This document shows, piece by piece, positions 33,335 to 41,906 of a stretch of DNA of 64,000 nt. The DNA comes from Alphaproteobacteria bacterium (GTDB taxonomy: Bacteria > Pseudomonadota > Alphaproteobacteria > SHVV01): the NCBI GenBank assembly GCA_016869275.1, contig VGEO01000005.1:18529-82528 (forward strand). The letters run 5' to 3'. Position 1 is the first letter of the stretch, and each line of letters opens with the position of its first letter. The position numbers and the translations under genes are program-made. Below the pieces are notes generated by a model, which ran no database searches, had not been told where the DNA came from, and was given only the letters and a program-made list of their open reading frames with translations.

Positions 33335-33371
33335 GCTCCTCCCCTGCGAAGCAGGGGGGTTAGGGTGGGGA
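33335..33371. repeat. GC-rich palindromic repeat, dppA-dppB gap, copy 1
   Basis: The core CTCCCCTGCGAAGCAGGGG is followed by GGTTAGGGTGGGGA. Same design as the dppF copy; its tail points to higher coordinates. It faces a second copy about 30 bases away in the opposite orientation. Confidence 0.7.
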
Positions 33372-33398
33372 GCCGCGTATCGCACTAGTCGAATGCGA

Positions 33399-33435
33399 CC
33401 CCCTCCCTACCCTCCCCCTCTGTGAGGGGGAGGGG
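33399..33435. repeat. GC-rich palindromic repeat, dppA-dppB gap, copy 2 (inverted)
   Basis: The tail CCCCCTCCCTACC precedes CTCCCCCTCTGTGAGGGGGAG, so this copy is inverted relative to the one at 33335. The two copies form a larger inverted pair between dppA and dppB. Confidence 0.7.
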
Positions 33436-33450
33436 ATCGCCTTGAGGTAA

Positions 33451-35055
33451 TTACTCGTACCGCAGGTTGTAGGCGCGCAAGTCGAACGCCATCACCCCGA
33501 TGTGCTGGTAGTTCTTGACCCGCTTGTTGACGGCAACGCGGTGGTAGGGGTAGGCGACCCACAACGCTGGCGCTTCGTCGACCACGATCTTGGCGGCGTC
33601 GGCGAACAACTTGTTGCGCTTGGTTGCATCGGCGGTCGCGCGTGCGTCGTCGATCATCTTGGTGACGGTCGGGTTCGAGTAATGACTTGCCGCCTGCCAG
33701 CCGCCATGGCTCTGCGGATGGTACATGGCGTGGGTGTAGGCATCGGGCGAGGGGTACTTGGCGGTGTTGTAGACCGGGAAGAAGTGCGGCGCGGTGTCAG
33801 GCTTGGCCGCGTTCTTCGATAGAACCGGCCACTGCTCGGTCTTGATTTCGACCTTGATGCCGAGCTGGGCCATGTTGGCCTGGAACAACAGGCTCATCGG
33901 CTCGTGCACGCCGGCCTTGATGAAGTTGTATTCGAGCACGTACTGGTCGGGTTTGTACTTCGACTTGGCCAGGAACTCCTTGGCCTTGGCGAGGTCGGTA
34001 GCGGCCTTGGGGGTCGAGGGATCGAACCCGGGCATGCTCGACGGGATCGGGCCCTGGCCCAGGACGGCGCCGCCCATGATCTGCTCGACCGCGGTCTTGT
34101 AGTCGAATGCGTGTGCGATCGCGCGCCGGAAGTTGACGTCGTCGAGCGGCGGCTTCTGGGTGTTCATTTGGATGAAGTAAAGCTTCATATCCGGCGTCTC
34201 GGGCACCGTGACCTTGGTTTCCCTGGCGACGTTCTTATAGAAGTCGACCGGCTGCCACTGATCGACGAAGTCGACGTCGCCCTTGGCGATCAGCTCGCGC
34301 GCGGTCGCCGCTTCGCCGACGATTTGCACGACGACCCGGTTGAACTGCTTGTCCTTCCAGCCGCCCCAGTAGCCGTCGAACTTCTTGTAGGCGCGGCGCG
34401 AGTCGGGAACGACTTCGGCCAGCGCATAAGGACCCGAGCCGGCGTCGGCTTTTTTCAGGAACGCGGTGCCGTAGTCGCCGTTGGCGGCGTAGGGGCCTTC
34501 CTTGGCGGTGTTGGCTTTGACCAGCTCGCTGTTGAGAACGAAGAATTGAACCAGCGTGTCGACGAACGGGCCGAACGGCTTCTCCAGCGTGAAGCGTACC
34601 GTGTGGTCGTCGACCGCGGCGGTACCGCCGGCCTTGAGAATGCCGACCCACAGGTAAGCGTAGCCCTTATTAATCGTCAGCATCCGGTCCATCGAGTAGA
34701 CGACATCCTTGGCCGTCAACGGCTTGCCGTCGTGGAACTTGACGTTCCGGCGCAACTTGAAGGTCCAGACTTTGGCGTCGGGCGACTCCCACGACTCGGC
34801 CAGCGCCCCGATCGGCGCCGCCCCCTTCTGCGGGTAAACCAACGGCTCGTAGAGGTTGATGATGTCCATCGCATCGTACTCGGCGAAGTGAAACGCCGGG
34901 TCGAAGCTGGTGTCGGTCAAACGGGTGATGACAGTGAGCGTCGCCGGATCGCTCTGCGCGGCGGCTGGCGCGATCGCGGCTGGGCCGCCCAGCGCGGTTG
35001 TGACGAGCAGGGCGCCGGCGGCGAGCGCGGCACGGCGGGTGAACGTGAACGTCAT
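33451..35055 (-). CDS. Peptide-type ABC transporter substrate-binding protein (SBP_bac_5)
   Basis: 534 residues from the ATG at 35055, with GGGGAGG 7 bases upstream. The signal peptide (about 1-33) has a Tat-like FTRRAALAAGALL start and ends APAAAQS. The mature part is a family 5 binding protein: AEYDAMDIINLYEPLVYP, then WTFKLRRNVKFHDGKPLTAKDV, and VNFRRAIAHAFDYKTAV. It captures the substrate (peptide, or another solute such as a nickel chelate or opine) for DppBCDF. First gene of the operon and divergent from MmgE/PrpD. Confidence 0.9.
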   Translation of the reverse strand: MTFTFTRRAALAAGALLVTTALGGPAAIAPAAAQSDPATLTVITRLTDTSFDPAFHFAEYDAMDIINLYEPLVYPQKGAAPIGALAESWESPDAKVWTFKLRRNVKFHDGKPLTAKDVVYSMDRMLTINKGYAYLWVGILKAGGTAAVDDHTVRFTLEKPFGPFVDTLVQFFVLNSELVKANTAKEGPYAANGDYGTAFLKKADAGSGPYALAEVVPDSRRAYKKFDGYWGGWKDKQFNRVVVQIVGEAATARELIAKGDVDFVDQWQPVDFYKNVARETKVTVPETPDMKLYFIQMNTQKPPLDDVNFRRAIAHAFDYKTAVEQIMGGAVLGQGPIPSSMPGFDPSTPKAATDLAKAKEFLAKSKYKPDQYVLEYNFIKAGVHEPMSLLFQANMAQLGIKVEIKTEQWPVLSKNAAKPDTAPHFFPVYNTAKYPSPDAYTHAMYHPQSHGGWQAASHYSNPTVTKMIDDARATADATKRNKLFADAAKIVVDEAPALWVAYPYHRVAVNKRVKNYQHIGVMAFDLRAYNLRYE

Positions 35056-35171
35056 AGGCGAACCTCCCCGAGTTTCGAGAATTATTGGCGGAGTATAACC
35101 CGAGGAGCCGCCATGGACCAAGCCGCTGCGATCGCCTAGGGTCGATCCGATCACGCTCCCTTGAACGCACC

Positions 35172-36563
35172 ATGACCGCCGACGTCACCCAATCCTTCGT
35201 CGACTTCCTTACGAATATTCGAACCTTGTCGGTCCCGCCCGAGGGCTGGGCGGCGGTCCGAATCGGCTTCACCGACTGCATTGGTGTCATGGTCGCCGGG
35301 CTGGACGAGCCGGTGACCGGCGCGCTCGCACGCGTGGTGGCGGCCGACGGCGGCACGCCCGAGGCCCGGGTTCTTTTAAGTGCCGCGAAAGCACCCGCCG
35401 CCAACGCGGCGATGGTCGGATCGGGCGCCGCGCATGCGCTCGATTTCGACGACTGGGCGTTCAGTTGCCACCCGAGTGCGGTGTTGGTGCCGGCGATCGT
35501 GGCCGAATCCGAGACCGTGGGCGCCTCGGGGCGCGACATGGCGCTCGCTTATCTCGCCGGCTACGAGGTGTGGGCCAAGCTGATGGGACGCGAGCCCGAT
35601 CACCATTATGCCAAGGGCTGGCACCCGACCGGGACGTTCGGGCCCGTCGGCGTCGCCGCGGCGATTGCGGTGCTGCACAAGCTGGATGCGACGACCGCAC
35701 GGAACGCGCTCGGCATCGCCGCCTCGCACGGCGGCGGCGTGATGGCGAATTTCGGCACCATGACCAAGCCCTACCACGGCGGCCGCTCGGCCCAAGCCGG
35801 GATCGTCGCGGTGCGGCTCGCCAAGGCCGGGGTCGATGCCAGCGCGCACGCGATCGAGGCCAAGAACGGGCTCCTGTTCGCGGTCTCGCCCGGCGGGCGC
35901 GTCGATCTCGAAACGCCGATCGCCGATATGGGCAAGGTCTGGTACGTCGAAAAAGCCGGCCTGAACGTCAAGCGCTACCCGACGGTCGGCGCTTCGCAGC
36001 GCTGTGCCGATGCCGCGATCCAACTCCACACGACGGTAAAGCCGGACCTGGCCGCGATCGCGCGCGTGGTGCCGCGCGTGAGCCCGCGCCACGCCGAGGT
36101 GATGCCCTACCACCGGCCGACCACTGGGCTCCAGGCCAAGTTCAGCTTGGAGGCGATCGTCGCGCTCGGGCTCCTCTACGGCAATGTCGGCCTGGCCGAG
36201 CTCTCCGACGCCGTCGTGCAGCGGCGCGACGTGCAGGCGCTGATCGGCAAGGTCGCGATTGAACTCAGCGCCGACGACGATCCTGAATTTCCGAACGGTG
36301 CCCGCTTCGACACGGTGCGGGTCGAGATGATCGACGGCCGCGCCGTCACCAGTCCCGAAGTGCGCCGCCATCGCGGCCACGGCCAGAATCCGCTGACCGC
36401 CGACGAGCTGTGGCAGAAGTTTCGCATGTGCACGGCGGCTAAGCTCGACGAGCGCGCCGCGCGGACGCTGTTCGAGCGCCTACAACGGATTGACGAGCTC
36501 GAGAGCGCGGCGGAGATCCCTACACTCGAAACCATCCCCGCCCCCTCGAGGGGGGCGGGTTAG
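35172..36563 (+). CDS. MmgE/PrpD family protein
   Basis: 463 residues from the ATG at 35172. MmgE/PrpD fold: IGFTDCIGVMVAGLDEP near the start, then GSGAAHALDFDDW, GWHPTGTFGPVGVAAAIAVL and KRYPTVGASQRCADA. Relatives include 2-methylcitrate dehydratase, cis-aconitate decarboxylase and many enzymes of unknown substrate. The last codons and the stop (TAG) fall within a palindromic repeat, so the final PAPSRGAG is repeat-encoded. Divergent from the peptide-type transporter. Confidence 0.88.
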   Translation: MTADVTQSFVDFLTNIRTLSVPPEGWAAVRIGFTDCIGVMVAGLDEPVTGALARVVAADGGTPEARVLLSAAKAPAANAAMVGSGAAHALDFDDWAFSCHPSAVLVPAIVAESETVGASGRDMALAYLAGYEVWAKLMGREPDHHYAKGWHPTGTFGPVGVAAAIAVLHKLDATTARNALGIAASHGGGVMANFGTMTKPYHGGRSAQAGIVAVRLAKAGVDASAHAIEAKNGLLFAVSPGGRVDLETPIADMGKVWYVEKAGLNVKRYPTVGASQRCADAAIQLHTTVKPDLAAIARVVPRVSPRHAEVMPYHRPTTGLQAKFSLEAIVALGLLYGNVGLAELSDAVVQRRDVQALIGKVAIELSADDDPEFPNGARFDTVRVEMIDGRAVTSPEVRRHRGHGQNPLTADELWQKFRMCTAAKLDERAARTLFERLQRIDELESAAEIPTLETIPAPSRGAG

Positions 36564-36573
36564 GGTGGGGGTG
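36535..36573. repeat. GC-rich palindromic repeat at the mmgE/prpD stop codon
   Basis: The stem CCCGCCCCCTCGAGGGGGGCGGG (36538-36560) carries a TCGA centre and is followed by TTAGGGTGGGGGTG. The TAG of this tail serves as the stop codon of the gene upstream. It lies between the convergent mmgE/prpD and amidase genes. Confidence 0.7.
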
Positions 36574-36578
36574 AGCGT

Positions 36579-37865
36579 CTAGGGACGTCGCGGCAGTACC
36601 GCTTCGACCGCCGCCGCGACCGCGAGGAGCTTGGCATCCGCTAGCCGGCGCCCCACCAACTGAATGCCGATCGGCAGCCCGCGTGCGCCGGCGAAGCCAG
36701 GGAGCGTGATGCAGGGGACGTGGAGCGCGGTCCACATCCGGTTGAAGGTCGCGAGCCCGGTCGATTCGAGTCCTTCCGGCGCCTCGCCCGGCACCGCTGG
36801 CGTCAGCCACGCGTCGTAGCGTGCGAGCAGCGGATCGAGCGCCACCCGGCAGCGTTCGATCAGCATGTAAGCGTCGCGCCATTGGTCGAGCGTGACGCCC
36901 TTCTTGTTTTCGACCTCGTCTTTGGTCTCCTGATGGAGGAGCGCGAACGCGTCGCGGTACTCCGGCAGGAACGAGAACCGGCCCTCGCCGTGCATGACGG
37001 TGTCCTGGGCGGCGGTGAGATCGTCGAACAGGGGCGGGAGCGCGACCTCTTCGACGCGCGCGCCGGCCTGGCGAAGAAGTTCCGCCGCGCGCTCGATCGC
37101 GGCCTGGCAGGCAGGCTCGGCTTCGTGCCAATGCGGCGTACGGCAGAAGCCGATCGCCAGGCTCGCAAGCGGCGGCGGCGCGAGCGGGCGGTCGAGGAGC
37201 GCGTAACCCTCGGCGATCAGGGCGAGATCGGCTAGCGCGCGGCCGAACCAGCCGATGGTGTCGAAGCTCGGCGAATAGTGCTTGGCACCGTTCCAGTTGA
37301 CGATTCCGTACGACGGCTTCATTGCCGCGACGCCGCAGAACGACGCCGGCCGGATGGTCGAGCCGCCGGTCTGGGTGCCGAGCGCGAGCGGCACCATGAA
37401 ATCGGCGACCGCGGCCGCCGAGCCCGAGGACGAACCGCCTGGGGTGTGGGCGAGGCCGCGCGGGTTGCGGGTCCGGGCCTTGCGCCCGACCGAGGCGAAC
37501 TCGACCGTATCGGTCTTGCCGATCACCACCGCACCCGCGCTCCGGAGCGCAGCGACGGCGGCCGCGTCCTCGCCTGGCCGGTGATTGGCGTAGACGAACG
37601 AGTTGTGCTGGGTCGGTAGGTCCTTGGTGTTGATCACGTCCTTGATCGCGATCGGAACGCCGTGGAGCGATCCCTTGCGCGGCCCGGCGTCGCGCCGCCG
37701 CGCCTCGTCCAGCGCGTGCTCTCGGTCGACGTGGGCGAACGCGCGCACGGTGGGGTCGCGCTTGGCGATGCGGTCTAGGCAGGCCGCGACCAGCGCCTCG
37801 CTCGTGAGCGTGCCGGCGGCGATCGCGCGCGCCGCGTCGACGGCGGTCAAGAACGCCGGGTCCAT
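36579..37865 (-). CDS. Amidase (amidase signature family)
   Basis: 428 residues from the ATG at 37865; an earlier in-frame ATG at 37913 would overlap the SDR gene. The Ser-cisSer-Lys triad is visible: Lys in VPIAIKDVINTKD, the cis-Ser in TPGGSSSGSAAAV and the nucleophile Ser in TQTGGSTIRPASFCG. The family hydrolyses amides, carbamates or acts on mischarged tRNA. The size and lack of GatCAB neighbours point to a catabolic amidase. It is the partner of an SDR 10 bases upstream. Confidence 0.88.
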   Translation of the reverse strand: MDPAFLTAVDAARAIAAGTLTSEALVAACLDRIAKRDPTVRAFAHVDREHALDEARRRDAGPRKGSLHGVPIAIKDVINTKDLPTQHNSFVYANHRPGEDAAAVAALRSAGAVVIGKTDTVEFASVGRKARTRNPRGLAHTPGGSSSGSAAAVADFMVPLALGTQTGGSTIRPASFCGVAAMKPSYGIVNWNGAKHYSPSFDTIGWFGRALADLALIAEGYALLDRPLAPPPLASLAIGFCRTPHWHEAEPACQAAIERAAELLRQAGARVEEVALPPLFDDLTAAQDTVMHGEGRFSFLPEYRDAFALLHQETKDEVENKKGVTLDQWRDAYMLIERCRVALDPLLARYDAWLTPAVPGEAPEGLESTGLATFNRMWTALHVPCITLPGFAGARGLPIGIQLVGRRLADAKLLAVAAAVEAVLPRRP

Positions 37866-37875
37866 GCCGCGCTTC

Positions 37876-38673
37876 CTACCACGCAAGCCTGCTGCCGTCG
37901 CGGAAGAAGCCACCGGTCGGCCCGTCGGCCGCGAGCGTCGCTGCCCACACGATGCTGCGCGCGCCTTCTTCGACGCTCCGGCTGGCGCCGCTCCCGCCCA
38001 TGTCGGTCCGCACCCAGCCCGGGCATACGGCGTTCACCAGGAGGCCGCGTTTCTTGAGCGTCGGCACCAACAGGCGGGTGAGCGCGTTGAGGGCGACCTT
38101 GGAGACGTTGTAGGCCGAGCTTGGCCAACCTTCGAGGCCATGACGGCCCTGTCCGACGTCGGCCACGAATTTTTCGACCAGGGCGAAGAGGCCGGCGGTC
38201 GTAAGCTTGGCGTCAGCGAACTGACGGCGGAGCGCCGGCGCGACCGCGGTCAGTTGACCCAAGCCGCTCGACACCATGACGACCCGCGCGCCGGCGGCGC
38301 TGCGCGGCAGCAGCGCGTCGGTAACGCGGGCGGCACCATAGAAGTTGGTGTCGATGGTGCGCCGCGCGACGTCCGCATTGAAGCCTTTGAGCGCGATCGC
38401 GGCGTTGTTGACCAGCACATCGACGGTGGCGCCGGTGCGGGCAAGATCGTCCGCGAGACCTGCGACGCTGGCATCGTCGGTTACATCGAGCGGGCGGAAC
38501 AGAACGGCCAAGCCCTGCTGGGCCAGCTCGGCGGCTGCGGCGGCGCCTTGGGCCGGGTCGCGGCCGGTGAGGATCACTTCGTAGCCGGCGGCGGCGAGCT
38601 GGCGGCAGACTTCGCGCCCCAACCCGCGGTTGGCGCCGGTGACGACGGCGAGCGGACGTTTTCCGGGCGGCAT
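37876..38673 (-). CDS. Short-chain dehydrogenase, carbonyl reductase-like
   Basis: 265 residues. The Rossmann motif VVTGANRGLGREVC, the NNAA loop and the catalytic YNVSK fit an NADP(H)-dependent classical SDR of the carbonyl reductase type. PGWVRTDMGG is the post-catalytic loop. It lies just upstream of the amidase on the same strand and may be co-transcribed with it. Substrate unknown. Confidence 0.85.
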   Translation of the reverse strand: MPPGKRPLAVVTGANRGLGREVCRQLAAAGYEVILTGRDPAQGAAAAAELAQQGLAVLFRPLDVTDDASVAGLADDLARTGATVDVLVNNAAIALKGFNADVARRTIDTNFYGAARVTDALLPRSAAGARVVMVSSGLGQLTAVAPALRRQFADAKLTTAGLFALVEKFVADVGQGRHGLEGWPSSAYNVSKVALNALTRLLVPTLKKRGLLVNAVCPGWVRTDMGGSGASRSVEEGARSIVWAATLAADGPTGGFFRDGSRLAW

Positions 38674-38696
38674 CGCGCGCTCCCTCCGGGACCGTC

Positions 38697-39251
38697 CTAT
38701 TCGACCGGCAGCACCTCGGCAAGATCGAACGGTTTGCCCGGTTCGTCGCCCTCGGCAAAATCGCCGGGCTGGGCAGCGGCGACGCCGATCGGCGCCATGG
38801 CCGTGTTGACGATCGCGATGTCGATCTGGTCGGCCGACTCGACCGTGGCGACGACGCCGGCGGGTGCGGTCGGGGTCGGAGCCGGACCGTCATCGGGCGG
38901 CGCGGTCCACGCCAGCCAGCCGATCGCTACCGCCGCCGCGGCCGCTGCCGCCGCGGTAACCGGCATCACAGACCGGATGCCGGCGCCGCGGCGGGGTGCA
39001 TCGGCCGCCCGGGGAAGCGGCCACCGCGTGAGGCGCGCGGTCAACGCTTCGGACGGAGCGGGCGGATCGAGCAGGGCGAGGGCACGGTCGAGCGAACGCT
39101 CATCGCCGACGATCGCCCGAGCATCGGGCGAGGCCGCGAGCAGCGCCCGCAAGGTGTCGCGCTCTGCGGCGGGCCAGCGCTCGGAGTCGGCGCCGTAGGC
39201 GGCGACCACCGCACGCAAACGCGCGAGCTCGGCAATCCGGGTGTCGGTCAT
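38697..39251 (-). CDS. Membrane-anchored anti-sigma factor-like protein
   Basis: 184 residues. The cytoplasmic N-terminal part (about 1-85) is rich in helix formers (IAELARLRAVVAAYGADSER). One Ala-rich membrane helix follows (PVTAAAAAAAAVAIGWLAW), then a Pro/Thr-rich periplasmic tail. Its start overlaps the sigma factor stop (ATGA), the standard layout of an ECF sigma with its anti-sigma. It lacks the zinc-binding HxxxCxxC of ZAS anti-sigmas. Role inferred from position and topology. Confidence 0.72.
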   Translation of the reverse strand: MTDTRIAELARLRAVVAAYGADSERWPAAERDTLRALLAASPDARAIVGDERSLDRALALLDPPAPSEALTARLTRWPLPRAADAPRRGAGIRSVMPVTAAAAAAAAVAIGWLAWTAPPDDGPAPTPTAPAGVVATVESADQIDIAIVNTAMAPIGVAAAQPGDFAEGDEPGKPFDLAEVLPVE

Positions 39252-39859
39252 GGCGCTACTCCGATGTCGTCGATCACGTGCTTCAAGCGCTCCTTCAGCG
39301 CGCGGCGGGCGCGCGAGAGGAGCGATTCGAGGGCTTCGAGCCCGACGTCCAGCATGTGGGCGGCCTCCTTGTTCGAGAAGCCTTGGTAATAGACCAGCAC
39401 CACCGCTGCGCGCTGACGCTCGGGGATTGCTCGCAGCGCGCGCGCGACCGCCCGCCGGCGATCGAACGCTTCGAGCGCGTCGGGCGCCGCCACGCTCATC
39501 GCGGCATCCGAATCGAGCGGCTCGCGCGCCGCGCGTTTTATCCGCTTGCGGTCGATGCAGAGGTTGACCGCGACCCGGTGCAGCCAGGTCTTGAGTTGCG
39601 CGCCGCCCGGCTCCCAAGTGTCGACTTTGCGCACCAGGCGCAAGAACGCCTCCTGCGCCACGTCCTCGGCTTCGCCGCGATCGGCGAGTACGTACCAGCC
39701 GAGCGCGACCAGGTCGGGCAGATGGCGCGCAACCAACGCGTTCCACGCCGCGCGGTCGCCCCGTCCGGCGCGAGCGATCAGACCGTCGTCGGTCGGCTCG
39801 GCGCTCGCGGCGCCGAGCCCCGGCGGCGTATGCGGCTCTAGCGCCGGCCGTGGCGCCAC
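39248..39859 (-). CDS. ECF-type RNA polymerase sigma factor
   Basis: 203 residues. Region 2 is DLVALGWYVLADRGEAEDVAQEAFLRLVR and region 4 ALRAIPERQRAAVVLVYYQGFSNKEAAHML. It contains the common ECF EDVAQEAFLR motif. It starts inside the end of the EF-hand gene (22-base overlap) and is followed by the anti-sigma. The operon EF-hand, sigma, anti-sigma should respond to an extracytoplasmic or calcium-linked signal. Confidence 0.9.
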   Translation of the reverse strand: MAPRPALEPHTPPGLGAASAEPTDDGLIARAGRGDRAAWNALVARHLPDLVALGWYVLADRGEAEDVAQEAFLRLVRKVDTWEPGGAQLKTWLHRVAVNLCIDRKRIKRAAREPLDSDAAMSVAAPDALEAFDRRRAVARALRAIPERQRAAVVLVYYQGFSNKEAAHMLDVGLEALESLLSRARRALKERLKHVIDDIGVAP

Positions 39860-40311
39860 GGCGAATCCCCGACGCCGCGTCCATGCTGGGCGAGCTCGTC
39901 GTCGTCGAGCTTGCCGTTGTTGTTGGTGTCGTAGCGCTTGAACCAGCGCTTCGACGGGTTCTGGATTTCGTCGAGCGTCACCGCAGAATCGCCGTTGGTG
40001 TCGAGCAGGTCGAACAGCGTGACCACGCTCAAGGCCTGGAACCAGGCGCCGCGGCGGCGGAACTCATCGGGCGAAAGCTTACCGTCGGCGTTGACGTCGG
40101 CGGCGGTGAACAGGCGTTTTTGCTCGGCGGCGATCTCCTCGGCGCTGATCTTGCCGTCGCCATCGGTATCGAGCAAGGCGATCAGGCGGCCGAAGCGATG
40201 CTCGGGCCCGGCTTGAGCCGGCGCCGGCGCTGGCTGCGCCACGGCCGCAGTCGCGCCGAGCAGAGCGACGAGCGCAACGGTCGCGGCGAAAAGAGTGGGG
40301 CGGTACGACAT
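39838..40311 (-). CDS. EF-hand calcium-binding periplasmic protein
   Basis: 157 residues from the ATG at 40311 (GAGG 5 bases upstream). The signal peptide spans about 1-25 (ending AVAQP). Four EF-hand loops are readable: DTDGDGKISAEE, DVNADGKLSPDE, DTNGDSAVTLDE and DTNNNGKLDDDE. Loop 3 lacks an Asp/Gly at position 6 and is the weakest. It is exported and may act as a calcium sensor that feeds the co-transcribed sigma/anti-sigma pair. Confidence 0.88.
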   Translation of the reverse strand: MSYRPTLFAATVALVALLGATAAVAQPAPAPAQAGPEHRFGRLIALLDTDGDGKISAEEIAAEQKRLFTAADVNADGKLSPDEFRRRGAWFQALSVVTLFDLLDTNGDSAVTLDEIQNPSKRWFKRYDTNNNGKLDDDELAQHGRGVGDSPWRHGRR

Positions 40312-40391
40312 GATTACCTCGTTCTGTGTCAACGACGGTCGAATAACCCATACACGGGATGCGATCGGCCGATCCGTCGCTTCACCGGCTG

Positions 40392-41831
40392 CTACGCCGG
40401 CCAAGCCGGCGGGTCAGCGCCGAACGGCGCGGTCGGCCGCGCCCATCGGGGCGGCGTTTCCGACATTTGCAGCACCGGCGTCACGTATCGGAGCCGGCCA
40501 TAGCCGGTCGCGGTCTCCGTCATATAGGGCGCGAGGTCGGCGGTGGTCGGCTCCGCGAGCGCGAGCGCGGCCGGGTCGGCCAAACGGCCCAACGATTGCA
40601 ACCACACGCCGGTGCGGGCGAGCGAATAGCGGACGAGATAGCTTCCACCCGCCCGCGCCCGGCGCCGGAGCGCGACCAAGGTTGCGAACGCGCCCAAATA
40701 GCCGGCGGTAAAATCGATCGCCTGGGCGGGCAGGTGCTTGGGCTCGGCGAGGCCGAAGTCGCGCGCAACGTCGTGGGCGATTCCGCTCACCGACTGCACG
40801 AGGCTGTCGAACCCCGGCCGCTCGCGCCATGGGCCGGTCGGGCCATAGGCCGAGAGCGTCGTGAAGACGAGGCTCGGGTTCACCGCCGTCATCGCCTCGG
40901 GCGTGATGCCGTGGCGCGCCATCGCACCTGGCCGAAATCCCTGGACGACGACATCGGCCTCGCGCACCAGCGCGAGCAGCCGCGCGCGCCCTGCCGGCTC
41001 GCGGAGGTCGAGGTGGGCGGCGGCCTTGCCGTGCCCCATGTCGGCCGCCATGCCATAGTGGTTGAAGAGGTGCGGCGCCGAAAGCCTGAGCACGGTCGCG
41101 CCGTGCTCGGCCAGCGTCCGGCTGCAGAGCGGGCCGGCGATCAAGTGCGTGAGGTCGAGCACGCGGAGGCCGGCGAGCGGACGGTCCGCGGCGGCGAGCG
41201 GCTTGGCCGGTGCATCGCCCAATTTGACGATCTCGACCAGGGGCCCGCCGCCGGCCGCTTGACCTTGGGGATGCGCGCGCCATTCGTCGGGCGTGCGGAC
41301 GAGACCGGCGGTCAAGCCGGCGGCGGCGAAGGCGTCCTCGAGCGCTTGCCCGGGCCACGTCGCGACCGCGCGCGCGACCGCGGCGCGATCCTCGGCGGCG
41401 CCGAGCAACGCGAGCGCGCCGGCCTTGAGCCGCGGCTGGTTCAAGTGGAGTTGGATGAAACGATCGTCGGCGGTGCGATAGAAGCCCGAGACCGGGTCCC
41501 AGATCCGGAACGGCGCGCCGCCGATCGCCTGAATGTGGCGCTCGCTCCGGTAGGCGGCGCGGATTGCTGCGACGTCGAGGCCGATCCGTTGGCGCCGGCC
41601 GCCGCGCGCCTGCCAGAGCGCGTTGACGGTCAAACCGACCGCGCCGATCGCGGCGGCGCCGGCGGTGCCGATCCGGAACCGCGACGGCAGGATCGGGTCG
41701 TCGCCTGCTATCGTGAGACCATCGGTCGCGAGGTTCTCGCCCGCGGCGGCGAGGATGTCGGCGAGCGCGGCGCGGGTCGCCGCTGACTCGATGGCCGGCG
41801 GCGAATTCGGTTGCGGCGGCGACGCGGTCAT
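40392..41831 (-). CDS. CoA transferase family III (CaiB/BaiF-like)
   Basis: 479 residues, longer than the usual about 400. The family core lies in the C-terminal two thirds: LAGLRVLDLTHLIAGPLCSRTLAEHGATV, then GKAAAHLDLREPAGRARLLALV, ADVVVQGFRPG and GFDSLVQSVSG. The catalytic Asp expected near this core corresponds to the GHGKAAAHLDL region. The N-terminal third is a second, less typical domain (IGLDVAAIRAAYRSERHI). It probably moves CoA between carboxylic acids in catabolism. Divergent from the D-hydroxyacid dehydrogenase across a twin-palindrome region. Confidence 0.85.
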   Translation of the reverse strand: MTASPPQPNSPPAIESAATRAALADILAAAGENLATDGLTIAGDDPILPSRFRIGTAGAAAIGAVGLTVNALWQARGGRRQRIGLDVAAIRAAYRSERHIQAIGGAPFRIWDPVSGFYRTADDRFIQLHLNQPRLKAGALALLGAAEDRAAVARAVATWPGQALEDAFAAAGLTAGLVRTPDEWRAHPQGQAAGGGPLVEIVKLGDAPAKPLAAADRPLAGLRVLDLTHLIAGPLCSRTLAEHGATVLRLSAPHLFNHYGMAADMGHGKAAAHLDLREPAGRARLLALVREADVVVQGFRPGAMARHGITPEAMTAVNPSLVFTTLSAYGPTGPWRERPGFDSLVQSVSGIAHDVARDFGLAEPKHLPAQAIDFTAGYLGAFATLVALRRRARAGGSYLVRYSLARTGVWLQSLGRLADPAALALAEPTTADLAPYMTETATGYGRLRYVTPVLQMSETPPRWARPTAPFGADPPAWPA

Positions 41832-41841
41832 GATTTCAACC

Positions 41842-41876
41842 TAAGCGCGCTTTCCGCCTAACGTAAGCGCGCTTTC
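41842..41876. promoter_or_regulatory. Twin-palindrome operator between divergent CoA transferase and dehydrogenase genes
   Basis: TAAGCGCGCTTTC occurs at 41842-41854 and again at 41864-41876. The core AAGCGCGCTT is a perfect 10-base palindrome, and the two copies are 22 bases apart, two helical turns, on the same face of the DNA. It lies 10 bases before one start and 30 before the other. This is the expected geometry for a dimeric regulator bound twice. No regulator gene is adjacent. Confidence 0.6.
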
Positions 41877-41906
41877 GGCTTGTTGTCGACGCTGGAGGTT
41901 CCGCCC

